Shown: one piece after another, positions 28,549 to 38,402 of the stretch
Layout: every line of letters begins with the position of its first letter
Numbering within the stretch: position 1 is the stretch's first letter
Origin: Planctomycetota bacterium
GTDB lineage: Bacteria > Planctomycetota > UBA1135 > GCA-002686595
Direction: 5' to 3'
Length of the DNA: 64,000 nucleotides
Assembly: GCA_020853575.1 (NCBI GenBank)
Contig: JADYYP010000017.1
Span: 1 to 64,000, forward strand
The notes under the pieces: generated by a model
Database searches by the model: none
What the model was told of the DNA's origin: nothing
The model's input: only the letters and a program-made list of their open reading frames with translations
Position numbers and translations under genes: made by a program

Positions 28549-29189
28549 GCTTCGCAGCGCTCAGCCGAGTGTTCGAGATCGCGGCCGTGATCTTCGCGGC
28601 GCTCTCCGGCATCGTCGACGCGCGCCGCAAGAACACCGACCTCGTGGGGGCCTTCGTCGTCGGTCTTCTGACGGCCTTCGGCGGTGGAACGCTGCGCGAC
28701 GTGCTGCTCGAGCGCCGACCGCTGTTCTGGGTGGCCCGCCCGGAGTACGCGGTCGTCGTGCTCGCGCTCGCCACGGTGTACTTCTATGCGCCGCGGGCCC
28801 TGCGTCCGCTGCGCGAGCGTCGCGTGCAGGCCCTGGCCAACGTGCTCGATGCCGTCGCGCTCGGGCTGTTCGGTGCGCTGGGCACGCAGATGGCGCTCGA
28901 CCAGGCGATCCCGCCCTTCGTGGCGATCCTGTTCGGTGTGATGACCGGCACGGCCGGCGGCGTGCTGCGCGACATCGTCTTGAACGACGTCCCCATGCTC
29001 TTCAGGCCGGTCGGACCGCTGTACGCGACCGCGGTCTTCGCGGGCGGGCTCGCGCACATCGCCGTTGTCGCGCTCGGGTTCTCCGCTTCGATTGCGATCA
29101 CGGTCGCCGCGTTGCTCGCCATCGCCGTGCGCCTGGTGTCCGTCGGGCTCGGTCTGAGGCTGCCTCCCGCCAAGCCGCTCGACGATTGA
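28545..29189 (+). CDS. TRIC-type cation channel (UPF0126) membrane protein
   Basis: About 214 residues from GTG 28545, overlapping the preceding stop by four bases. Seven hydrophobic segments and two homologous halves are visible, each with the signature 'GGGTLRD' (first half) or 'AGGVLRD' (second half), the mark of the prokaryotic TRIC/UPF0126 family. These are trimeric, mainly potassium-permeable channels of the inner membrane. The lysine/arginine-free ends give no hint of extra domains. Its coupling with the methyltransferase gene suggests cotranscription rather than shared function. Confidence 0.88.
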   Translation: MSFAALSRVFEIAAVIFAALSGIVDARRKNTDLVGAFVVGLLTAFGGGTLRDVLLERRPLFWVARPEYAVVVLALATVYFYAPRALRPLRERRVQALANVLDAVALGLFGALGTQMALDQAIPPFVAILFGVMTGTAGGVLRDIVLNDVPMLFRPVGPLYATAVFAGGLAHIAVVALGFSASIAITVAALLAIAVRLVSVGLGLRLPPAKPLDD

Positions 29190-29203
29190 CCCTCCGCTCG
29201 GCG

Positions 29204-29220
29204 CCCGCGGACATCGCGGG
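29204..29220 (+). terminator. Short hairpin after the TRIC gene
   Basis: CCCGCG (29204-29209) and CGCGGG (29215-29220) pair perfectly around a 5-nt loop, 15 nt after the stop. There is no T tract. The rest of the ~300-bp gap to 29487 holds no recognisable gene. Confidence 0.35.
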
Positions 29221-29487
29221 TGATGTCGCTTGGTCGCCGCGCTGTTCCGGTCGGCTCCGGCCCGCGCCAGTTGCGCACGCGCGCTCGGAATGCACTGAGC
29301 ACTGCAGTGCCGGCCCCGCAGCGTGGGCTTGGAATGGACGGTCGCCGAGCTTGCGAGTCCGCCGCTCACAGCGCTTCGCTCGCCGACCCCGCGAATGGCT
29401 CGCGTGCGGACCACGTTCGAGCACTCGACCGCGGGGTTCCTTCCCAGAGCGCCACTCCGCGGTCGCGCTCGCCGCGGGCCGAGCGCA

Positions 29488-30126
29488 CTAGAAACGCTTG
29501 AACTCGATCAGCGTATCGCCGCGAGTGTAGGCAATGCCCGAGGCACCGACGGTCGGGGGCTCGTACAGCGTGCCGCGGCCGGTGAAGCGGAATTCGCCCT
29601 CGCTGCCATCCGAGCAACGCAGTTGGAAGTAGTAGGTGGTCGCCCCGAGCTTCTCGGAGAGCTCCGTCCGACTGCGCCGGTCGAGCACGCGCGCGGGACG
29701 GCGCAGGATCGTGGCGTGCTTGGCATTGCCGCGCACCGTGACCGCGCCGGCGAGCAGGAAGATCGAGATCGCGATCCACAGCACGGCGACCAACACCGGC
29801 CAGCGGCCGATGTAGCCGCCCTTGTCCATGAAGGCGGCGCCGACGCAGAACGCGACCGCCAGCGCGACGAACATCCAACCCCACGCCGCGAGGCGCGTGG
29901 CCTTGGCGTCGACCTCCGGCTCGAGCGGGGTCCAAGTCATCGCGGCCGCGAAGCTCGGGTGATTTTGGATCTTGGCGAAGAGCCGCTGTGTCTCGTCGTC
30001 GGGTGCCGCCGTGCTTGCGCCCATGCGCAGGGGCGCCGCGCAATACGCGCACAAGGACAGGTCGGTGCGGTGCAGCTTCACGCCGCACGTGGGGCAGTTC
30101 GTCAGCGGTGCGCTGGTGGTCGCCAT
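29488..30126 (-). CDS. Zinc-ribbon membrane protein, DUF2500-like C-terminus
   Basis: About 212 residues from ATG 30126. An N-terminal zinc ribbon is clear: 'NCPTCGVKL' and 'LCAYCAAPL' give two CxxC pairs. Two membrane spans follow at ~83-102 and ~112-132. The C-terminal ~75 residues ('ATTYYFQLRCSDGSEGEF', 'GTLYEPPTVGASGIAYTRGD') resemble DUF2500, in which a 'YYVTF...DG...GD.G.L...G' pattern is found. Function unknown. It is divergent from lpdA with 166 bp between the starts. Confidence 0.8.
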   Translation of the reverse strand: MATTSAPLTNCPTCGVKLHRTDLSLCAYCAAPLRMGASTAAPDDETQRLFAKIQNHPSFAAAMTWTPLEPEVDAKATRLAAWGWMFVALAVAFCVGAAFMDKGGYIGRWPVLVAVLWIAISIFLLAGAVTVRGNAKHATILRRPARVLDRRSRTELSEKLGATTYYFQLRCSDGSEGEFRFTGRGTLYEPPTVGASGIAYTRGDTLIEFKRF

Positions 30127-30292
30127 GGGAATCCAGCGCACGAGATTAGTCAGCGCGGGCGCCGCTGTCGCCCCCGTGAGAGGCGGATTCGCTCGCGCTT
30201 TCCTATAGTGCGCGGCCTTTGCGCGCGCCGCTCGAAGGCTCGAGCGAGCCCGTCGGCGCGCACCCACAGCCCGAAGTCAGACTGTCGCAAGC

Positions 30293-31699
30293 ATGGCCAC
30301 GCCCCGTTCCGTCGTCGTCCTCGGTGCCGGTCCCGCCGGTTACGTTTGCGCGATCCGCCTCGCGCAACTCGGTCAGAAGGTCACCGTCGTCGAGAAGACC
30401 TACCTCGGCGGCACGTGCCTCAACGTCGGCTGCATCCCGTCGAAGGCCTTGATCGCCGCCGGATCGCTGGTGGATCGGATCGGCCACGCGGCGGAGATGG
30501 GCATCACCGCGAAGGACGTCGAGCTCGACGTGCGGAAGCTCGTGGCGTGGAAGGCCGGCATCGTCGCCAAGCTGACCGGCGGAGTCGGCGGCCTGCTGCG
30601 CAACCACAAGGTCGAAGTGCTGATGGGCGCGGGCCGGATCGTCGATCGCAACACGGTCGCGGTGCAGACGAAAGAAGGTGAGCGCACGCTCAAGTGCGAC
30701 GACATCGTGATCGCCACGGGCTCGGTGCCGATCGCGATCCCGGGCTTCGCCTTCGACGAGAAGGACGTGTGGAGCTCGACCGGCGCGCTCGCTCCCGATC
30801 GCATTCCCCAGCACTTGGTCGTGATCGGAGGCGGCTACATCGGCCTCGAGCTGGGCATGATGTACCGCAAGCTCGGAAGCCAGGTGACCGTGCTCGAAGC
30901 GACGCCGGGAGCCTTGCCGGGCCAAGATCGCGATTGCGTCAAGGTCATCGAGCGCTCGATCAAGAAGCTGGGCATGAAGTTGCTCGTCGAGACCTTCGCC
31001 CAGGGCTACGAGCGCAAGGGCAGCGAGCTGCACGTGCGCATCAAGACCAAGAAGGGCGACGAGGTCGTGGTGTGCGACCAGATCGCGTCGATGGTCGGCC
31101 GCAAGCCCTACAGCGAGGGTCTCGGGCTCGACAAGCTCGGTCTCGCGCTCGATCCGAAGGGTTTCCTCGCCGTCGACAAGCAAATGCGCACGCGCGTGCC
31201 GAACGTCTACGCCATCGGCGACATCGCCGGGCAACCGATGCTCGCGCACAAGGGCAGCAAGGAAGGTCTCGTCGCCGCGGGAGTGATCGCCGGACTCAAC
31301 GAGGCCTACGACGTGCGCTGCGTTCCCGCCGTGATCTTCACCGCGCCGGAGATGGCCTCGGTTGGCGCGCAAGAGAGCGAATTGCAGGCGAGGGGCATCG
31401 CCTACAAGTCAGGCTCGTTCCCGTTCGCCGCCAGCGGACGCGCGATGAGCCTGATGGAGACCGAGGGCTTCGTGAAGGTGCTCGCTGACGCCAAGACCGA
31501 CGAGATCCTGGGCGTGCACATGGTCGGGCCGGAAGTGACCGAGCTCGTGGCCGAGGCCGCGCTGGCGATCGAGATGGGTGCGACGGCGGAAGACCTGTCG
31601 CGCACGATCCACGCGCATCCGACGCTTCCCGAGGCGCTGATGGAAGCAGCCGAAGCGGTGCACGGCATGGCGGTGCACATCTTCCAGCCCAAGAAGTGA
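30293..31699 (+). CDS. lpdA: Dihydrolipoamide dehydrogenase (E3)
   Basis: About 468 residues, normal for the family. It reoxidises dihydrolipoamide of 2-oxoacid dehydrogenases and the glycine cleavage system using FAD and NAD+. The FAD motif 'VVVLGAGPAGYVCA', the redox disulfide Cys42/Cys47 ('GGTCLNVGCIPSK'), the NAD motif 'VVIGGGYIGLELG', 'NVYAIGDI' and the catalytic His442-Glu447 ('HPTLPE') are all intact. It is monocistronic here; no E1-beta or E2 gene adjoins it, so it probably serves several complexes. Confidence 0.96.
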   Translation: MATPRSVVVLGAGPAGYVCAIRLAQLGQKVTVVEKTYLGGTCLNVGCIPSKALIAAGSLVDRIGHAAEMGITAKDVELDVRKLVAWKAGIVAKLTGGVGGLLRNHKVEVLMGAGRIVDRNTVAVQTKEGERTLKCDDIVIATGSVPIAIPGFAFDEKDVWSSTGALAPDRIPQHLVVIGGGYIGLELGMMYRKLGSQVTVLEATPGALPGQDRDCVKVIERSIKKLGMKLLVETFAQGYERKGSELHVRIKTKKGDEVVVCDQIASMVGRKPYSEGLGLDKLGLALDPKGFLAVDKQMRTRVPNVYAIGDIAGQPMLAHKGSKEGLVAAGVIAGLNEAYDVRCVPAVIFTAPEMASVGAQESELQARGIAYKSGSFPFAASGRAMSLMETEGFVKVLADAKTDEILGVHMVGPEVTELVAEAALAIEMGATAEDLSRTIHAHPTLPEALMEAAEAVHGMAVHIFQPKK

Positions 31700-32329
31700 G
31701 CGTCCGCGCGTAGCGCCGTGAGCTGCGCCAACCTGTGGAAGCGGGGGGGCAACTCAGCGGGTGCTCGCGCGCCGACCCGACGAACTCGGCGCGAACACCA
31801 AGCCGCCGTCGACTCTGGGTGCAAGGCCCAGCGGCCGCTGCCGACAGGCGCCCGCGAATGCCTGCGAGTCGAGACCGTCGCTGGCGCGGACGAGCGCCTG
31901 AAGTGGCTTTCCGGCCGGTGTCGAGGCCTGCGCTTCGAGTGACGGAATGCTCCGGAGTCGAGCTCTGTGTTTCGGCGGCCGGAGACCAACGGTTGCACGT
32001 CTCCCAGGGTCTTGCGACCTCGGGCCCGAGTCCTTGCGAGTGAGCGCGACGATCGAGTGAGCCTCGAACGTCGTGCTCGCAATCGGCCTCGAGCACGAAT
32101 CGGCATCACGAGCAGACGTGCGCGCACCGACGACACGAATTCCGGCGCGTCGCCGATCGGCGGCAGCGCTCGCCCGCGCGGAGCACCGAGTCTTGAACGA
32201 CTCTTGGCGCGAACCCACGGACTTTCCGCGACCTCGAACGAACGTTGACCGGGCCTTCATCGTCCGCGCCTACCGTGCGCGACAGATCAGCATGAAGCGC
32301 ATTGCGGTGAGCCCCCGAGGTCGCGTTCG
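31700..32329. other. Non-coding gap of about 630 bp upstream of the TonB receptor operon
   Basis: No convincing open frame, RNA gene or riboswitch was recognised on either strand. A GAGG at 32317-32320 is the likely ribosome site of the receptor gene. The gap should contain the operon promoter, but no clear -35/-10 pair was found. Confidence 0.5.
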
Positions 32330-35300
32330 TTGAGTTGGTCACGCGTGTTGGAATTGCGAACTTGGTGCTGGCTCGTGCTGGCCTTGCTCGTGCCTTTGCG
32401 CCGCCTTCACGCGCAACAATCGGGCTCGATCCGCGGGCTCGTGCTCGATCGCGAGTTCGATGCGCCGCTCCCGGGCGCGCAGATCACGAACGTCGAGCTG
32501 GGCACGCGCGTCCTCACCAGCGAGTCGGGCAACTTCCTCTTCCCCGACGTGCCACCGGGCACCTACACGCTGGTCTTCTCGAAAGACGGCTACGTGCGCC
32601 AGGTGCGAGCCAATGTCGTCGTGCGCGCCGGGCTGCTGACGGACGTCGATCTCGCGTTGTCCGGCGAGTTCACCGAGATGGAGGAGTTCATCGTCCAGGA
32701 CGTCCTGCGGCTCGGCGCTGGGGGTGAGGCGGAGTTGCTCGCCCTGCGCTTCGAGAGTCCGGCACTGATGAACTCGATCAGCTCGGAGCTGATGAGCCGT
32801 GCAGGCGCGAGCGACGCCGCCAGCGCGTTGCGCTTGGTGTCAGGTGCCTCGGTCCAAGGCGGCAAGTTCGCGGTGATCCGCGGATTGCCCGACCGCTACG
32901 TCAGCTCACAGATGAACGGCGTTCGGCTGCCGAGCGCCGACGAGGACAAGCGCGCGGTCGAGCTCGATCAATTTCCGTCCTCGGTCATCGATGCCATCGA
33001 CGTCCGCAAGACGTTCACGCCCGATCAACAAGGCGACGCCTCGGGTGGAGCGATCGACGTGCGCTTGAAGAGCATTCCGGAGGAGTCCGGCATCACGCTC
33101 AAGCTGCCCTACATCTACAACGAGGGCACCAGCGGGCGTGACGACTTCCTGACCTACCGCGGAGGCGGAGTCGACACCTGGGCGCGCGACGACGGAGGCC
33201 GCGACGTCCAGACGCACAATCTCGGATCGAACTGGGACGGCGCCGCGGGTGTGTCGAAGAGCGATGCGCCTGTCGACTGGAAGTTCGCGCTGTCCGGCGG
33301 CGGCAAGCACGAGTTCGGCGACGACCTGCGAATCGGTGGCTTCGTCAGTCTGTTCTACGAGCGCGACAGCTCGTTCCACGACGATGGCGTCGACGACTCC
33401 TATTGGGTGACGACGCCCGGCGCGGGCATGACACCGGAGACGGTGCAAGGCACGCCCAACGACGGCGACTTCAAGACCGCACTGTTCGACGTCGAGCAGG
33501 GCTCGCAGTCCGTGCGCTGGGGCGGACTGGCGACGGTCGGGCTGGAGAGCGATCACCACACGCTCGCGCTGACCTACCTCGCGACGCGCTCGGCAGAGGA
33601 CGTCGCGACGCTCGCTCAGGACACCCGAGGCAAGGCCTACTTCTTCCCGGGCTACGATCCGAACGACCCGACCGGCACGGGCAATCAACCGGGGCAGACC
33701 GACGCCGCTCCGTACCTGCGACTCGAAACGCTGGAGTACACCGAGCGCACGACGGGGACGCTGCAGCTCTCGGGCGAGCACGAATTGCCTGGTGAGGGCG
33801 CGCTGGTCGGCGCCGGTGCGACGCTCGCCACACCACAGCTCGCGTGGACCGTCGCACGCAGCGATGCAGGCTCGTACCAGCCCGACAAGCGTCAATTCGG
33901 CGCGCTGTGGCATGCACCCTCGTTCAATCCAGGCATCCCGCCCTTCGTTCCGCCGTTCACGACGCCGGCCACCTGGTTTCCCTACAAGCCGGCCGCGAAC
34001 TTCAACCTCGGCAACTTCCAGCGCATCTGGAAGGACATCGACGAGTCGAGCGAGCAGATCGCGATCGACCTGAAGCTGCCGTTCTCGCTCGACGGCGGCG
34101 GCGAGGGCTACCTCAAGCTTGGGATGTTCGACGACAGCGTGCGGCGCTCGTTCGATCAGGACACGTTCAGCAACTTCGGTGACGCCGGCGCATCGTTCGG
34201 CGGCACGTTCGGAGATTCCTGGAGCGCGGCGTTCCCGGGAGAGAATCACCCGATCACGGCCTCGGACTTCGACGTCGATTACCGCGGAAAGCTCGACGTT
34301 TCGGCGTGGTACTCGATGATCGACGTGCCGCTGGGCGAGCATGCGTCGCTGGTCGGTGGGGCGCGAGTGGAGCGCACGGCGATCAGTGTCGTGAACAGCC
34401 CCGAAGCGAGCGCGACCTGGTTCCCCAAGGGGGCGACGGCTCCGGTCGATCTGGATCCGGGAGAGGGCAACGTGTCGTTCGCTCAGTCCGACGTGCTCCC
34501 GGCGCTGGCGCTGAGCTACGAGCCGCTCGAGCGCGTGACGCTGCGCGCCTCCTACAGTCAGACCGTGGCGCGCCAGACCTTCAAGGAGCTGACGCCGATC
34601 CTGCAGCAGGAGTACCTAGGTAGTCCGATCTTCATCGGCAATCCCGAGCTGGGCATGAGCTCGCTGGAGAACTACGACCTGCGAGCGGACTACGAGCCGT
34701 ACGACGGCGCGCTGCTGTCGGCGTCTTGGTTCAAGAAGAGCATCGACGCTCCGATCGAGTACGTGCAGCGCATCGTCAGCTTCACGTTCACGACCGCCGA
34801 GAACTACCCGCGCGGTGAGCTGAGTGGTTTCGAATTCGAGGCGCGCCAAGACCTCGGCAATTTCTCGGATGCGCTCGAGGGCCTGACGTTTGGCGCGAAT
34901 GCCACGTTCATCGACTCGCGGGTCGATCTGCCAGCGAGCGAGATCGCGGGCTTCAACCTGCCGAACATCCAGGCACCGATGAGCTCGCGCGACATGACCA
35001 ACGCGCCGGAGCATCTCTACAACTTGTTCCTGACCTACGACCTGCCGGATGCGGGCACGCAGCTCGCGCTCTTCTACACGGTGCAGGGCGACACGCTGCT
35101 CGCGGGCGCGGGCCAGTCGAACGGGAACTTCGTGCCGAGCGTGTACGCGACGGAGTTCGACACGCTCAACCTGAGTTGCATGCAACGTCTTGGGAAGTAC
35201 GTGAGGCTGCAACTGCAGGCCAAGAACCTGACCGACCCGGAGATCGAGACCGTCTACCGCTCGCAGTACATCGACGGAGACGTCACGAAGACCTCGTACT

Positions 35301-35350
35301 CCAAGGGCATCGAATTCTCGATCAGCCTCGGCGCGGAGTTCTCGTTCTGA
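32330..35350 (+). CDS. TonB-dependent outer-membrane receptor with carboxypeptidase-regulatory-like domain
   Basis: About 1006 residues from a TTG (32330) nine bases after GAGG; a GTG at 32345 is an alternative. A signal peptide ends near 'LRRLHAQQ'. Residues ~33-110 are a CarboxypepD_reg-like domain ('GSIRGLVLDREFDAPLPGAQ'), then the plug ('ALRLVSGASVQGGKFAVIRG', 'DVRKTFTPDQQGDASGGAID') and a 22-strand-type barrel ending in Phe ('LGAEFSF'). It should import a large ligand using energy from the TonB complex encoded just downstream. The substrate is unknown. First gene of a seven-gene operon, 35 bp before the DUF3450 gene. Confidence 0.93.
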   Translation: MSWSRVLELRTWCWLVLALLVPLRRLHAQQSGSIRGLVLDREFDAPLPGAQITNVELGTRVLTSESGNFLFPDVPPGTYTLVFSKDGYVRQVRANVVVRAGLLTDVDLALSGEFTEMEEFIVQDVLRLGAGGEAELLALRFESPALMNSISSELMSRAGASDAASALRLVSGASVQGGKFAVIRGLPDRYVSSQMNGVRLPSADEDKRAVELDQFPSSVIDAIDVRKTFTPDQQGDASGGAIDVRLKSIPEESGITLKLPYIYNEGTSGRDDFLTYRGGGVDTWARDDGGRDVQTHNLGSNWDGAAGVSKSDAPVDWKFALSGGGKHEFGDDLRIGGFVSLFYERDSSFHDDGVDDSYWVTTPGAGMTPETVQGTPNDGDFKTALFDVEQGSQSVRWGGLATVGLESDHHTLALTYLATRSAEDVATLAQDTRGKAYFFPGYDPNDPTGTGNQPGQTDAAPYLRLETLEYTERTTGTLQLSGEHELPGEGALVGAGATLATPQLAWTVARSDAGSYQPDKRQFGALWHAPSFNPGIPPFVPPFTTPATWFPYKPAANFNLGNFQRIWKDIDESSEQIAIDLKLPFSLDGGGEGYLKLGMFDDSVRRSFDQDTFSNFGDAGASFGGTFGDSWSAAFPGENHPITASDFDVDYRGKLDVSAWYSMIDVPLGEHASLVGGARVERTAISVVNSPEASATWFPKGATAPVDLDPGEGNVSFAQSDVLPALALSYEPLERVTLRASYSQTVARQTFKELTPILQQEYLGSPIFIGNPELGMSSLENYDLRADYEPYDGALLSASWFKKSIDAPIEYVQRIVSFTFTTAENYPRGELSGFEFEARQDLGNFSDALEGLTFGANATFIDSRVDLPASEIAGFNLPNIQAPMSSRDMTNAPEHLYNLFLTYDLPDAGTQLALFYTVQGDTLLAGAGQSNGNFVPSVYATEFDTLNLSCMQRLGKYVRLQLQAKNLTDPEIETVYRSQYIDGDVTKTSYSKGIEFSISLGAEFSF

Positions 35351-35385
35351 GCGGGACCCGCACATCCACGAGAGGAGCACACGAA

Positions 35386-36204
35386 ATGCAGCAAGAAAAC
35401 AAAGCGAGAGTGCTATTCCACCCGGCGCGCCGTCGGCGCGGCCTCGTCAAGCTCGGGGCCGTCGCCGCGGCTGCCACGGCGATGGCCGCCAGCGGCCCGC
35501 AGGACGGCGCCAGTCGGATCGACGAGGTGCGCTCGGTGCTCGAGCAGTGGGTCGAGGTGCGCAAGACGATCTCGCGCGAGAAGCGCGACTGGCAGGTCGG
35601 CAAGGACATGCTGAACCACCAGTGCGGCCTCGTGCGGCGCGAGATCGAAAGTCTGCGCACGCGACAAAACGAGGCGCTGGCGAGCATTGCGGAGACCGAC
35701 AAGAAGCGCGACGAGCTGGTGCGCGAGAGCGAGGTGCTTGCGTCCAACTCGAGCGCGCTGGCGGAGACGGTCGTCGCGCTCGAGGCGCGCACCAGGGCGC
35801 TGCTGCCGCGCTTGCCGGAGCCGCTGCGCGAGCGCGTGAAGCCGCTGTCGCAGCGTCTGCCGGAGGCGCAGGGAGCGACCAAGCTCTCGCTCGCGGAGCG
35901 CTTCCAAAACGTGGTGGGCATCCTGAACGAGGCCAACAAGTTCCAGCGCGAGATCTCGATCACGAGCGAGGTTCGCGCGCTGCCCAATGGGACCTCCGCG
36001 GAAGTCTCGACGATGTACATCGGCGTGGGCCAGGCGTTCTTCGCGAGCGCCAACGGCAGCGTCGCGGGTCGCGGGAGCGGTGCGGGCGGAGCGTGGACCT
36101 GGAAGCAGGACGATGCGGCGGCGCGCGACATCCAGCGCGCGATCGCCATCCAGCGCAACGAGCAGGTGGCCGGGTTCGTGCCGCTCGGAATCGAGATCCA
36201 GTGA
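35386..36204 (+). CDS. DUF3450 coiled-coil periplasmic protein
   Basis: About 272 residues from ATG 35386 with GAGGAG upstream. After a basic start ('HPARRRRGLVKLG') comes an export signal, then long heptad-rich helices (~45-135) and a C-terminal globular part ('VSTMYIGVGQAFFASANGS', 'RDIQRAIAIQRNEQVAGFV'), the form of DUF3450. In Vibrio and relatives this family is encoded next to TtpC/ExbB2/ExbD2/TonB2, and it is so here. Inferred to be a periplasmic accessory of the TonB energy-transduction complex. The gap to the next gene is 14 bp. Confidence 0.87.
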   Translation: MQQENKARVLFHPARRRRGLVKLGAVAAAATAMAASGPQDGASRIDEVRSVLEQWVEVRKTISREKRDWQVGKDMLNHQCGLVRREIESLRTRQNEALASIAETDKKRDELVRESEVLASNSSALAETVVALEARTRALLPRLPEPLRERVKPLSQRLPEAQGATKLSLAERFQNVVGILNEANKFQREISITSEVRALPNGTSAEVSTMYIGVGQAFFASANGSVAGRGSGAGGAWTWKQDDAAARDIQRAIAIQRNEQVAGFVPLGIEIQ

Positions 36205-36218
36205 GACAAGGGCACACC

Positions 36219-37697
36219 ATGATCCCGAATCGAATCTTGCGGCTGGTGACGGTGCTCGCCTTGGCGGCCGGGGCGCGCGCTCAGGGAGACGCTTCACAGC
36301 CGAAGTGGAGCAGCGCGACGACGAACGTGCAGAGCGAGCTCGAGGCGAGCATCTCGGAGTTGGCCTCGCTGCGCAACGGCATCGCGTTCGAGAAGGTGCC
36401 GCTCAACCGCGCGTTGATCGAGCTAGAGGAGGACTTGGCGAAGCGCCGAGCGGATGTCCAGCAGGCCTCCAGGTTGTTGGACACGCGCACGCTGGATCTC
36501 TCGAACTTGACGGCCGAGATCAAGGCGCGCCGCGAGGAGAGCGCCTACCTGTCGAGCTTGTTCGGCGAGTACACCCGCAACCTCGAAACGCGTCTGCAAA
36601 TCGCCGAGATGCAGCGCTACGGCGCGGACATCGAGCGCTCCAAGCTGGCCGCGGAGAGCCGCTCGATGAATGAGCTCGAGTCCCTGCGGGAGCAGGCGCG
36701 GCTGCTCACCGTGTCGCTCGAGCGACTGGAGGACGCGCTCGGAGGCACGCGCTTCGAAGGGCACGCGGTCGACCCGAACGGATTGCTGCGCAATGGGACG
36801 TTCGTGCTCGTCGGGCCGTGCGCGCTGTTCCGAACCAACGATGGGCAACTGGTCGGCACCGCCGAACAGCGGCTGGGGTCGCTCGAGCCGGCGCTGGTTC
36901 CGTTCGCCGCGCCGGAGGACGCGGCACACGCGGCGGAACTCGTGGTCGCCGGTGTCGGCAAGTTGCCCCTGGATCCGACGCTCGGCAACGCGCACAAGGT
37001 CGAGGCCACGCAGGAGAGCTTGGTCGAGCACATTCAGCGCGGCGGCCCAGTGATGATCCCGATCTTCGTGGTCGCGGGGATCGCCCTGGTGATCGCGCTC
37101 TACAAATGGGTGCGGATCGCGTTCGTGCGCAAGCCGAGTCAATCGCAGCTCAGCGAGCTATTGGACGCGATCGCGCTCTCCGACCGCGACCGAGCCGTCG
37201 AGGTCGCGAGCGGCATGCGCGGGCCCGCCGGAAAGATGCTGTACATCGCCACGGAACACCTGGGCGAGTCCCGCGAGCTGATCGAGGAGGTCATGTACGA
37301 GAAGGTGCTCGGTACACGCTTGAAGCTGAATGCGCTGCTGCCGTTCGTCGCGATCACCGCTTCGGCGGCGCCGCTGCTCGGACTGCTCGGCACGGTCACG
37401 GGCATCATGAACACCTTCACGCTGATCACCGTGTTCGGCACCGGCGACGTCAAGACACTCTCGAGCGGCATCTCGGAGGCACTGATCACAACCGAGTACG
37501 GGCTCTACGTGGCCATTCCCTCGCTGCTGCTCCACGCGTTCCTCTCGCGCCAGGTCAAGGCGGTGATCGACCACATGGAGAGCGTCGCGGTCTCGTTCCT
37601 CAACCAACTCGGCAAGGTCCGGCATGTCGCCGCACCGCGCGAGGCAGCTCCAGCGACGCCGGTCGCTGCGGCCAGTCCAGTTCCGGTGCGTGTCTGA
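36219..37697 (+). CDS. TtpC-like MotA/TolQ/ExbB family protein with periplasmic coiled coil
   Basis: About 492 residues from ATG 36219. A signal peptide ('LALAAGARAQG') is followed by ~120 residues of coiled coil, a periplasmic globular region and then a C-terminal MotA/TolQ/ExbB channel domain (~270-470) with spans at 'VMIPIFVVAGIALVIALY', 'PFVAITASAAPLLGLLGTV' and 'YGLYVAIPSLLLHAFL'. This long architecture is that of TtpC, the extra component needed by TonB2 systems in Vibrio. With a separate ExbB next door it indicates an energy-transduction complex of TonB2/TtpC type. Confidence 0.9.
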   Translation: MIPNRILRLVTVLALAAGARAQGDASQPKWSSATTNVQSELEASISELASLRNGIAFEKVPLNRALIELEEDLAKRRADVQQASRLLDTRTLDLSNLTAEIKARREESAYLSSLFGEYTRNLETRLQIAEMQRYGADIERSKLAAESRSMNELESLREQARLLTVSLERLEDALGGTRFEGHAVDPNGLLRNGTFVLVGPCALFRTNDGQLVGTAEQRLGSLEPALVPFAAPEDAAHAAELVVAGVGKLPLDPTLGNAHKVEATQESLVEHIQRGGPVMIPIFVVAGIALVIALYKWVRIAFVRKPSQSQLSELLDAIALSDRDRAVEVASGMRGPAGKMLYIATEHLGESRELIEEVMYEKVLGTRLKLNALLPFVAITASAAPLLGLLGTVTGIMNTFTLITVFGTGDVKTLSSGISEALITTEYGLYVAIPSLLLHAFLSRQVKAVIDHMESVAVSFLNQLGKVRHVAAPREAAPATPVAAASPVPVRV

Positions 37698-37715
37698 CAG
37701 GGGCGCAGGACGAAC

Positions 37716-38363
37716 ATGAACGCCTTGGTGGAGTGGAGTGCGCCGCTCGAGCGGTTGTGGTCACAGGCGCGTGCGGTGTGGATCGCCGGCGGTTGGGCAA
37801 TGATCGCGATCGCCGCGGTGGCGCTGGTGCTCTTCGCCCTGGGAGCAAGCGTGTACATGCGCTTGTGGGGCAAGGGCCATCGTTCCGTTCCCGAGCGTAC
37901 CTGGCGGGAGTGGATCGAGCGTCCGCACCTGCGCCGCGGCCCGATCGGCGAGATGCTCGACTTCGTCGGCGGCAACTCTTCGGTCGAGTCCCTGGGCGAG
38001 TCGTTCTCCGAGCTGCGCATGACCGAAGTCGCGCCCTTCGAGCGCGACCTGAGAGTGATGAAGGTGTGCGTGGGCGCCGCGCCGCTCTTCGGTCTGCTGG
38101 GGACGGTGACCGGCATGCTGGCGACGTTCCGCGCGTTGGCGGAGGGCTCGGGCGGAGAGCAGACGATGGGGCTCATCGCAAAAGGCATCTCCGAAGCGCT
38201 GATCACGACCGAGACGGGATTGGTGATCGCGCTGCCAGGCCTGTTCCTGCAATACCAACTGGCGCGCAACTGTGAGCGCTATCGAGCCTTCTTGGCGCAT
38301 CTCGAGACCGTTTGCACCCAGAGTCTCCATCGCCGCACACCCGAGGCGCGCGCGAGCTCCTGA
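37716..38363 (+). CDS. exbB: ExbB-like biopolymer transport protein
   Basis: About 215 residues from ATG 37716. Three membrane spans are visible (~27-48, ~115-140, ~160-180), with the family motif 'APLFGLLGTVTGMLATF' and 'ALITTETGLVIALPGLFL'. It is the short, canonical proton-channel subunit that pairs with ExbD to drive TonB. Located between the TtpC-like gene and exbD (39-bp gap). Confidence 0.92.
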   Translation: MNALVEWSAPLERLWSQARAVWIAGGWAMIAIAAVALVLFALGASVYMRLWGKGHRSVPERTWREWIERPHLRRGPIGEMLDFVGGNSSVESLGESFSELRMTEVAPFERDLRVMKVCVGAAPLFGLLGTVTGMLATFRALAEGSGGEQTMGLIAKGISEALITTETGLVIALPGLFLQYQLARNCERYRAFLAHLETVCTQSLHRRTPEARASS

Positions 38364-38402
38364 TCACACGCTGGCCACTTCAATCCAACGCGAGGCACGC
38401 AC

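Noticed and set aside
29299..29310. 12-bp palindrome GCACTGCAGTGC in the gap after the TRIC gene
   Set aside because: A single short palindrome in a convergent gap with no matching second site; no regulator could be assigned.
31718..32329. Several short open frames in the 630-bp gap before the TonB receptor
   Set aside because: They are Arg/Pro/Thr-rich, overlap one another on both strands and show no ribosome site or motif.
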